A stretch of 28,913 bases of DNA from JANRIC01 sp033765345. GTDB lineage: Bacteria; Bacteroidota; Bacteroidia; Cytophagales; Microscillaceae. Each line of letters starts with the position of its first letter. The stretch's first letter is position 1. The stretch spans positions 1 to 28,913 of the forward strand of contig JANRIC010000058.1 of NCBI GenBank assembly GCA_033765345.1, given 5' to 3'. The notes beneath the pieces were generated by a model that saw only the letters and a program-made list of their open reading frames with translations, had not been told where the DNA came from and did no database searches. Shown here piece by piece: positions 23,582-28,913 of the stretch. Made by a program: the position numbers and the translations under genes.

Positions 23582-24124
23582 TTAAATCTTCTGATAAAGC
23601 TCCGAATTTTTGAATGGGATCATAGCCAATACTACTGCGTGTGCATAATAGTTGGCTCGGTCTATTACACCGTGCGTAAGGATTCCTGTGGCTCCTTGGT
23701 CATGTTTGGAGTTTTTTCTTTGGAAAACCAGATCATCTGCCGCGCCGAGTTCATATCCTGCATCGATTAATTGCTGGATGCGGGGAGGTAGGAAAAATGA
23801 TGCGGTGCGAGCCATTCCCTGGGTTGATTCTCCTTGTGCAAGTACAATTACCCAAGCGAAGGCTTCCATATTGCCGTATCGAGTGTCTACCCCACCTTCA
23901 ATACCTATCCAAAAATCAGCTTCTGGGAAGCGATTTTTGATATCCAAGCAACGATTGAGAGCCCCTTGAAAGGTTTCCTCATCGTTCATAGGTTGGTCTG
24001 ATACACCCGAATTACTTGAAGCACCCTCTACAAAGAATGCTTCATCTGGAAAAAATTGAGCAAAACCCAGGCGTACCGCCTCGATTTTGCTGGGATTTTG
24101 GGAGGCGATGATAATTTTAAACAT
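23582..24124 (-). CDS. yjjX: Inosine/xanthosine triphosphatase, YjjX family (DUF84)
   Basis: A 180-residue housecleaning enzyme with the family start 'IIIASQNPSKIEAV', followed by 'EGGVD' in the active-site loop and 'GAADDLVF' and 'HDQGATGILT' in the C-terminal half. It hydrolyses non-canonical purine nucleoside triphosphates (ITP/XTP) to remove them from the pool. Length is normal. It forms a probable two-gene unit with the downstream radical SAM gene. Confidence 0.9.
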   Translation of the reverse strand: MFKIIIASQNPSKIEAVRLGFAQFFPDEAFFVEGASSNSGVSDQPMNDEETFQGALNRCLDIKNRFPEADFWIGIEGGVDTRYGNMEAFAWVIVLAQGESTQGMARTASFFLPPRIQQLIDAGYELGAADDLVFQRKNSKHDQGATGILTHGVIDRANYYAHAVVLAMIPFKNSELYQKI

Positions 24125-24164
24125 AGAAACGATTTCTGATTTTTGCCTAAAAGCTGAAAATCAC

Positions 24165-24377
24165 TTAGGCATCTGGCGTAAGTTTACCTTGAATACTACG
24201 AATGGTGGTAATGCCCCCGACAATGGGTTCAAAATTATTGGTATAGGTCATATTAAATACCTCGCGCCCGGCGATGGAAAAAACAACCAGATCGGATTCG
24301 GGAATGTATTCTACAGAAAGCTCTTGGGGCTGTTTTTCACCGGTGTGTACAAAAGTTTTGAATGTTGCCGTATGCAT
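24165..24377 (-). CDS. Small hypothetical protein
   Basis: A 70-residue protein starting at ATG 24377; a TTG at 24434 would add 19 residues but is less plausible. It has no signal or membrane segment. It appears to be a small beta-rich domain ('ELSVEYIPESDLVVFSI' and 'GGITTIRSI'). It precedes yjjX on the same strand by 40 nt, so it may share its transcript. I do not recognise the family. Confidence 0.6.
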   Translation of the reverse strand: MHTATFKTFVHTGEKQPQELSVEYIPESDLVVFSIAGREVFNMTYTNNFEPIVGGITTIRSIQGKLTPDA

Positions 24378-24617
24378 TTTTTTAGGGTTTAATAAGGTAA
24401 TTAAATTTGTCTGTAAATATAGGCGATTGATCAAGGATTTTTGAATAAAATTTTGAAATATTTAATGATTGGGTAGATATAAAGCATAAAAGCCTAGCAG
24501 TAAAAGGGCAAACAAGATTTATAAAAATTAAATTTTTAGATTTTTTTCGCATAAAAAGTGATTTTTTTTTTACTTTGCAATACACGTAGCTTTCTTCCAC
24601 CTTAAATCTATACACTC

Positions 24618-24971
24618 ATGAGCATCATTGATCAGGAGGCTATCAATAATTTAAACAAATTGGGCAAAGACTCCACCTTTACCTCCAATGTGATTGATAC
24701 CTTTATCAAAAATACTCCGGTTTTTCTGAATAATATCGACAAAGGACTGGCGGCTAAAAATCCCGAAATGTTGCGTACAGCAGTACATAAGTATAAATCT
24801 AGCAGCCACCACCTAGGCGCACGCAAGCTCGAGAGCCTTTGTTTTGAAGTAGAAAAGTTGGCCAAAGCTGGCCAGTGTGTTACGCCAGAAGTTCTTGGAA
24901 AGATTGAAATGATCAAGGTAGAAACTGCCCATGCGATCGAGGCACTCAATCGGCTAAAAGCTGGTTTGTAA
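24618..24971 (+). CDS. HPt (histidine phosphotransfer) domain protein
   Basis: A 117-residue, all-helical protein consisting of a single HPt domain. The phosphoacceptor histidine is H57 in AVHKYKSSSHHLGARKL, matching the HxxKxxSxxLGA pattern. It should relay phosphate between a hybrid histidine kinase and a response regulator, neither of which is adjacent. It is followed 164 nt later by a lipoprotein gene. Confidence 0.88.
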   Translation: MSIIDQEAINNLNKLGKDSTFTSNVIDTFIKNTPVFLNNIDKGLAAKNPEMLRTAVHKYKSSSHHLGARKLESLCFEVEKLAKAGQCVTPEVLGKIEMIKVETAHAIEALNRLKAGL

Positions 24972-25060
24972 CATTTTTTGCTTTTTTCAGGAATCAAATC
25001 ACTAAAACCGACATTTTTTGCATAAAATATGTGAGGTTTGAATGATATATACTGTTAATT

Positions 25061-25093
25061 CGGTGTTAAACCATTTGTTGTTATTTAACACCG
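25061..25093. promoter_or_regulatory. 10-bp dyad upstream of the lipoprotein gene
   Basis: CGGTGTTAAA at 25061-25070 is the exact reverse complement of TTTAACACCG at 25084-25093, with a 13-nt spacer. It is 42 nt before the lipoprotein start codon and 90 nt after the HPt stop. Without a following T tract it resembles an operator or an RNA hairpin in the lipoprotein leader more than a terminator. Confidence 0.4.
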
Positions 25094-25135
25094 GAAAAGG
25101 TGCTGCGTATGAAAATTTAAAAGAAATCACAATCG

Positions 25136-26287
25136 ATGAAAGCAATTAATACCCTTATTTTACACTTGATTTTATTAGTTTTGACTGCATACCTCAGCAG
25201 TTGCTCTTCAGGTCAGAAAGCCTTCGAGCAGGGCAATTATTATGATGCCGTACTCAAAGCCGTCAGTCGTTTGCGCGCTAATACCGATCAGGAAAAGGCT
25301 CAAGAAGCTCTACAAAATGCTTATCCGCTCGCCATCAAATCTTTGGAAGAAGCCATTCAAAATACTCAAATGGGCAATGAACTTTTTAAATGGGATAAAG
25401 TGGTATCGTATTACAATCAGATCAATTATTTGTATCAACAGATACAAAGCTCGCCAGGAGCATTGAAGGTGATTCCCAATCCTTTTAACCCGGTCAATGA
25501 ATTATTGAACGCTAGGCAAAATGCGGCAATGGAATATTTTAAAGCGGCCGAAAACGCCATCGCTTCTGGCAATCGTGAAGGTGCAAGACAAGCCTATCGT
25601 TATTTTCTGAAAACCAAAGAATTTAATGCTCAATTCAGAGATATTGATCAAAAGATACGTGATGCCAAAGATCAAGGCACCCTTCGTGTGATGATTGAGC
25701 CGATCCCTAATCCGAATAATAGTCGCGAAATTTCGGCCGGTTTTCTGCAACAAAAATTATTAAATTATATCCATACCAACTCGATTCATGAGTTTGTCAA
25801 ATTTTATTCACCCGTTGAGGCCAATAATACGCCTTATCCGATGGATCACGTACTTCGAATGCAATTTGCAGACCTCAAACTGAGTGAAGCCAATCACTAT
25901 GAAAGAGTAGAGGATATCAGCAAGGATAGCGTACAAGTGGGGACAGTCAAGGTGGGAGAGGAAGAAAAACCTATTTTTGAGACGGTAAAAGCCAAGTTAA
26001 AAACTTTGAGAAAAGAAATACAAACCAGTGGAATATTGCAAGTAGAGGTACTCGATCCGATTCGTCAGGAGCTTATTTATCATCAGGATTTTCAAAACCA
26101 ATCGATTTGGTCTTCGGAATGGGGAATTTGCGAAGGAGATAAACGGGCTTTGACCAATGCCCAACTACAATTGATTCAGAAAAAAGAAGAACCCTCTCCC
26201 AGACCTCAGAAACTTTTTGAGGATTTTAGTCAAGTGGTTTTTCAACAACTGACTCCCTGGCTAAGTAATTACTATCGGAATTTATAA
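25136..26287 (+). CDS. Lipoprotein with helical-repeat N-terminal region
   Basis: A 383-residue protein with a lipoprotein signal peptide ending LSSC, giving C23 as the lipidated residue, so it is membrane-anchored, presumably facing the periplasm. Residues about 25-185 are helical and TPR-like ('FEQGNYYDAVLKAVSRLR', 'YFKAAENAIASGNREGARQA'). The C-terminal half is of mixed alpha/beta type without recognised motifs. The domain structure hints at a scaffold for an envelope complex. I do not recognise a specific family. Confidence 0.75.
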   Translation: MKAINTLILHLILLVLTAYLSSCSSGQKAFEQGNYYDAVLKAVSRLRANTDQEKAQEALQNAYPLAIKSLEEAIQNTQMGNELFKWDKVVSYYNQINYLYQQIQSSPGALKVIPNPFNPVNELLNARQNAAMEYFKAAENAIASGNREGARQAYRYFLKTKEFNAQFRDIDQKIRDAKDQGTLRVMIEPIPNPNNSREISAGFLQQKLLNYIHTNSIHEFVKFYSPVEANNTPYPMDHVLRMQFADLKLSEANHYERVEDISKDSVQVGTVKVGEEEKPIFETVKAKLKTLRKEIQTSGILQVEVLDPIRQELIYHQDFQNQSIWSSEWGICEGDKRALTNAQLQLIQKKEEPSPRPQKLFEDFSQVVFQQLTPWLSNYYRNL

Positions 26288-26418
26288 TATAAAAATTCTA
26301 ATAGCAATCAATATGACCGCTAAATGATAATTTATACAATATCGATGCCGTGTAATTTAACAAAATTAAGAAAGATTTTATCATTTAAAAAATCAGGTTC
26401 GCTATCTTCTGAGGTATT

Positions 26419-26514
26419 TATACCCAGATTAAAGTGATTTAGGAAATACAAGACCCCTTCGGGGCAAGTTTTTTTGATTGATTAGCTTGATTATTCATGA
26501 TTTAAGCGCTAAAA
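26419..26514 (+). repeat. AATCA-type dispersed repeat, copy B
   Basis: The ends match the reverse complement of 4067-4140. Compared with copy A, the middle is replaced by a longer segment that contains the hairpin CCCCTTCGGGG followed by CAAG and a T run. CAAGACCC at 26449-26456 is also complementary to GGGTCTTG at 26527-26534, so the repeat could fold into a larger stem. Confidence 0.65.
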
Positions 26515-26601
26515 GCTCCTCTATAAGGGTCTTGTTTTTGTATTAAAACCACTTCATAGTAATCAAGTTTTTTTCCCAAAACATTTCATGATGCAAAAAA
26601 G

Positions 26602-26634
26602 GTCTTGGCCTCTCGCTAAGAGCAGGAGTGGGGA
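26602..26634 (+). repeat. REP-like hairpin H1, copy 1
   Basis: GTCTTGGC-CTCTC-GCTAAGAG followed by CAGGAGTGGGG. It is related to the element at 28580-28610, which has GAGAG in the loop. The stem here has one G-T wobble and one terminal mismatch. Confidence 0.6.
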
Positions 26635-26940
26635 ATAATTCTTCAGCATTTTAATTAATAAACCATTGCTCACACTCGTTCTTTTCCTGTATTTAATCAG
26701 ATTGATTTGGCTTATAGAATACTGAATGGGTTGAAAGTTCTTCTGATTAATAAAAACCACCGAAGAGTCTTTTAATTCGGACATGCCGTATTTCTAATAT
26801 TCTCTTTTAAAACATCAAATAATTTTCTTCTACTCCATTTCAAATTACTGATGATGAAGAATACTGAAAACCCTTATTCAAATTAATGATAGAAGCAGAC
26901 CCAAAAAACGCATCATCATAGATTTTAGGCTATTTTTTGG

Positions 26941-26948
26941 TATATTTG
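26941..26948 (+). promoter_or_regulatory. Candidate -7 box for the first nuclease-like gene
   Basis: TATATTTG is an exact TAnnTTTG match, 19 nt before the start codon at 26968, implying a short leader. I do not see a clear TTTG at the -33 distance. Confidence 0.4.
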
Positions 26949-26967
26949 TGTAAGCTAAAACTTATGG

Positions 26968-27564
26968 ATGATGGGGTACAGCAATTATAAAAAACTCAGA
27001 CAAGTAACCAAAACTTTTGGACTTGATGCCGAAAACATACAGTTGTTTTCAAAAATAAAATTGGTGGAACCAAGCATTTGGTTGGAACAAGCTCTGGAAA
27101 AAGCAAAACTATTCCCATTAAACAATGAGAAAGTAAAATCGGAAAGGATAGTTTCACCTATTTTAGGAGAAATAGCCGAAGCCTATGCTGACAAAGTGAC
27201 TTTATTTTCAGGGGAAGAATTGCCTGTAGATAACGAAAGAGACCTGGCAGGAGTATGTGACTTTTTCTTTATACTCGCCCCTCGCAAACCCTATTTGGAA
27301 AGCCCGATTATTTCCTTGGTAGAGGCTAAAGACGAAGATATGGACCATGGTATTGCCCAGTGTGCAGCCCAACTCTATGGTGCAAAACTTTTTAATGAAA
27401 TGGAAGGTAAAGATATTCCGGTATTATACGGATGTGCTACAGATGGTATAGAATGGAAATTTATGCGCTTTGAGAACAATTTTTTTTATATTGATAACCG
27501 GGTTTATACGGATTTAAAGGAAATCCTGGGGGTTTTTCATCATATTATCCAAAGTTATTTGTGA
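26968..27564 (+). CDS. Probable PD-(D/E)XK-fold protein
   Basis: A 198-residue soluble protein. The core reads a conserved Asp in 'GVCDFFF', then 'PIISLVEAKDED' (the ExK of PD-(D/E)XK folds) and a following helix with Gln ('GIAQCAAQLYGAKLF'), matching the restriction-endonuclease-like order Asp - ExK - Gln. The N-terminal phrase 'YSNYKKL...FGLDAE' parallels that of the next gene, so the two look like diverged paralogs. Their function is not known; nuclease or nucleic-acid-binding activity is a prediction from the fold. It is followed by a 32-nt hairpin repeat. Confidence 0.7.
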   Translation: MMGYSNYKKLRQVTKTFGLDAENIQLFSKIKLVEPSIWLEQALEKAKLFPLNNEKVKSERIVSPILGEIAEAYADKVTLFSGEELPVDNERDLAGVCDFFFILAPRKPYLESPIISLVEAKDEDMDHGIAQCAAQLYGAKLFNEMEGKDIPVLYGCATDGIEWKFMRFENNFFYIDNRVYTDLKEILGVFHHIIQSYL

Positions 27565-27596
27565 TTTTTATAGGATTGTTTTGTTCGCTGGGAGAG

Positions 27597-27628
27597 GATT
27601 TTCCAAATCTTTGAGTTTTGGAAAATCT
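27597..27628 (+). repeat. 32-nt hairpin repeat H2, copy 1
   Basis: GATTTTCCAAA pairs perfectly with TTTGGAAAATC (11-bp stem) around the loop TCTTTGAGT. The 32 bases are identical to 28421-28452. It lies 32 nt after the stop of the first nuclease-like gene. No strong T tract follows. Confidence 0.85.
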
Positions 27629-27754
27629 AAATATACTTTGTTAACCGGCCGGGGTTTATGTTTTAATTAGGTCAGTCCAAGATTAGGCTTGTAACATTGG
27701 GCTTTTTATGCGATTTTAGGCAGTTTTGCCGTCACTTTATAGACTAAAAACAGC

Positions 27755-27762
27755 TATATTTA
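27755..27762 (+). promoter_or_regulatory. Weak -7 box for the second nuclease-like gene
   Basis: TATATTTA is one base off TAnnTTTG and lies 23 nt before the ATG at 27786. A TTTG at 27725-27728 is 26 nt upstream, slightly too far for a normal spacer. Confidence 0.25.
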
Positions 27763-27785
27763 CAGAGGACAAAACGAATACAGAT

Positions 27786-28409
27786 ATGAAATTCAGTGAT
27801 TTCAGTAACATTGCCGATATGTTGGAGCATTTTGGCTTGAATGTAGAAACAAAACGCTTTATTGATTTTGATAAACTTGTACCTATCGAGATTTCTAATC
27901 TTCTCAAAGAAGACATTGACTTTGTACTTGCAGAAAGAGGCGATACAGATATGGAGTATTATGCGTGCGAGGCTTTGATTTTCCCTCTGTTGAAAGAAGC
28001 CTGGAAACGCAATCCTAAAGCAAAACTATTCAGCCACCCGCAAATCAAATTCGAGGATTTGATTTTAGTACCCGATTATGTTGTAACGCCGAGAAATAAA
28101 ACAGGCGTAAATATTTTCGAGAAACCTCTTTTAATCACCGTAGAAGCCAAAAATGATGACTATGAAAGAGGTTGGGCAGATGCTTACAGACAATTGATAG
28201 TAGCCAGATTCCTGAATGAAAACCCTGATATTCCGATTTATGCCATTGTGAGTATCGGTACGGGCTGGCAAATAGGCAAATTGGATGGAAAAACGATTTT
28301 CAAACATCCCTTACCGCTAGGCCTGGATAACCCCAACAGGTTGCTTGGTATGTTGGATTTTATCTTTGCCGATTGCGTGCGAACTGCTGAAAAATTCAAT
28401 ATGTATTGA
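27786..28409 (+). CDS. Probable PD-(D/E)XK-fold protein, paralog
   Basis: A 207-residue protein starting at ATG 27786; the open frame extends to a TTG at 27726. The fold motifs are 'LVPDYVVTP' (the Asp), 'LLITVEAKNDD' (ExK) and 'GWADAYRQLIVARFL' (the helix with Gln). The N-terminus ('FSDFSNIADMLEHFGL') resembles the upstream gene in layout. It may have arisen by an old duplication. No partner such as a methyltransferase or toxin-antitoxin gene is adjacent, which argues against a classical restriction-modification system. Confidence 0.72.
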   Translation: MKFSDFSNIADMLEHFGLNVETKRFIDFDKLVPIEISNLLKEDIDFVLAERGDTDMEYYACEALIFPLLKEAWKRNPKAKLFSHPQIKFEDLILVPDYVVTPRNKTGVNIFEKPLLITVEAKNDDYERGWADAYRQLIVARFLNENPDIPIYAIVSIGTGWQIGKLDGKTIFKHPLPLGLDNPNRLLGMLDFIFADCVRTAEKFNMY

Positions 28410-28420
28410 GTGTAGGAGAA

Positions 28421-28452
28421 GATTTTCCAAATCTTTGAGTTTTGGAAAATCT
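28421..28452 (+). repeat. 32-nt hairpin repeat H2, copy 2
   Basis: The 32 bases are identical to 27597-27628 (11-bp stem, 9-nt loop). It lies 11 nt after the stop of the second nuclease-like gene. Confidence 0.85.
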
Positions 28453-28579
28453 CAACGCTGCAAACGTTGTGATTTATGGGTTTGATTTATCAAATTGTTT
28501 TTGACTCTGGCATCCGGCACTGCATATTGGGCATTTCGCGATCAAGTTTTCCACTAACACTTAAGGATTCAAAAGAGGG

Positions 28580-28610
28580 GTCTTAGCGAGAGGCTAAGAC
28601 TAGGAATGGG
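28580..28610 (+). repeat. REP-like hairpin H1, copy 2
   Basis: GTCTTAGC-GAGAG-GCTAAGAC is a perfect 8-bp stem with a 5-nt loop, followed by TAGGAATGGG. The flank is in the same orientation as copy 1 (26602-26634), but the hairpin core matches the reverse complement of that copy. Confidence 0.65.
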
Positions 28611-28689
28611 ATCTAATGCTTGAAACCAAGCGAAATAAAGGTTGATTGAAAAGCAAATCAAAAACAAGGCTTGCTTTTTTATTTTTTCG

Positions 28690-28697
28690 TACCTTTG
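28690..28697 (+). promoter_or_regulatory. Candidate -7 box for the Rpn-family gene
   Basis: TACCTTTG is an exact TAnnTTTG match, followed by C, 24 nt before the ATG at 28722. A TTG at 28671-28673 may be the -33 element with a slightly short 16-nt spacer. Confidence 0.45.
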
Positions 28698-28721
28698 CTA
28701 CGGATTTTATAAAAACAGAAT

Positions 28722-28913
28722 ATGAGCAAAAAACTAATTCGTTTTGATTGGGCAGTCAAAAAACTACTCCGTAACAAAGCAAACTTTGTAGTGCTTGAAG
28801 GCTTTTTGTCTGAACTTTTATTCGACACGATCAAAATAGAAAAGATATTAGAAAGTGAAGGCAATCAAGAAACAGAAGAAGACAAGTTTAATCGAGTAGA
28901 TATTCTGACACAG
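28722..28913 (+). CDS. Rpn-family recombination-promoting nuclease / PD-(D/E)XK transposase-like protein (partial)
   Basis: The ATG at 28722 opens a frame that continues past the window end, so only 64 residues are seen. They start MSKKLIRFDWAVKKLLRNKANF and continue with LEGFLSELL and 'EDKFNRVDIL'. This is the typical N-terminus of the large Rpn/PDDEXK_2 family, which is frequent and often multi-copy in Bacteroidota. In this family the region after 'KFNRVDIL' supplies the catalytic Asp and later ExK residues, mostly beyond the window. Rpn proteins are DNA endonucleases associated with recombination, and many copies are degenerate. Whether this one is intact cannot be told here. Confidence 0.85.
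   Translation, partial: MSKKLIRFDWAVKKLLRNKANFVVLEGFLSELLFDTIKIEKILESEGNQETEEDKFNRVDILTQ

Larger units (their letters stand above)
26288..26967. other. Intergenic region with several dispersed hairpin repeats
   Basis: In these 680 bases I see no convincing gene. It holds a copy of the AATCA-type dispersed repeat, an 8-bp inverted repeat around it, a REP-like hairpin at 26602-26634 and, at its right end, the promoter of the nuclease-like gene. A minus-strand open frame at 26563-26784 overlaps the hairpin and is judged spurious. Confidence 0.6.
28410..28721. other. Intergenic region between nuclease-like genes
   Basis: These 312 bases hold two hairpin repeats and the promoter of the last gene. 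I see no other gene. Confidence 0.6.

Noticed and set aside
26563..26784. Minus-strand open frame of 73 codons in the 680-bp spacer
   Set aside because: It overlaps the REP-like hairpin at its 3' end, has no recognisable motif or promoter, and its composition looks like read-through of repeats.
26968..28409. Restriction-modification system
   Set aside because: Two nuclease-fold genes are present, but no methyltransferase or specificity gene lies next to them, so the claim cannot be supported.

Overview
The window comes from a low-GC gliding-type member of the Bacteroidota, probably Cytophagales-like. The evidence is a GldG protein, a large secreted protein with a gliding-motility / type IX secretion C-terminal sorting domain, Bacteroidota-style -7 boxes (TAnnTTTG), and AT-rich spacers with weak Shine-Dalgarno sequences. 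No tRNA, rRNA or CRISPR array is visible.

Left edge (1-1010, minus strand): the first 19 codons of a probable transposase, then a 178-residue protein that looks like the N-terminal part of a TlpA/DUF4369-type thiol-disulfide protein without its thioredoxin domain, then an open frame encoding a double-glycine-leader peptide with a Cys-rich core but no start codon. I read this as the eroded remains of a ribosomal peptide natural product (RiPP/bacteriocin-like) locus. It appears cut on one side by an insertion sequence and on the other by a junction next to an exonuclease gene.

Core region (1011-26287): mostly single housekeeping or accessory genes. Minus strand: DEDDh exonuclease with a cNMP/CBS/DUF294 nucleotidyltransferase-like protein; alpha/beta hydrolase-OsmC fusion; a possible V4R-like protein; two-domain aspartyl protease with PDZ; membrane-anchored thermonuclease with a complete active site; secreted M24 peptidase; a P-loop ATPase with a C-terminal HEPN motif; secreted thioredoxin-like protein; GldG; VWA protein; TPR-SpoIIE phosphatase; radical SAM/SPASM protein next to a YjjX-type NTPase. 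Plus strand: the type IX surface protein, DUF393 (DCC) protein, ribosomal protein L28, an HPt protein and a lipoprotein.

Right edge (26288-28913, plus strand): an accessory island. Two probable PD-(D/E)XK-fold proteins are each followed by an identical 32-nt hairpin repeat, and a related pair of hairpin elements brackets this block. After it comes the start of an Rpn-family (PD-(D/E)XK) nuclease, cut by the window end. Dispersed palindromic repeats occur at 3811-4140 and 26419-26534, including one family seen in opposite orientations 22 kb apart.

The most unusual items are the cryptic peptide precursor at 771-995, the ATPase-HEPN protein with an operator-like dyad at its promoter, and the nuclease-plus-hairpin island at the right end.
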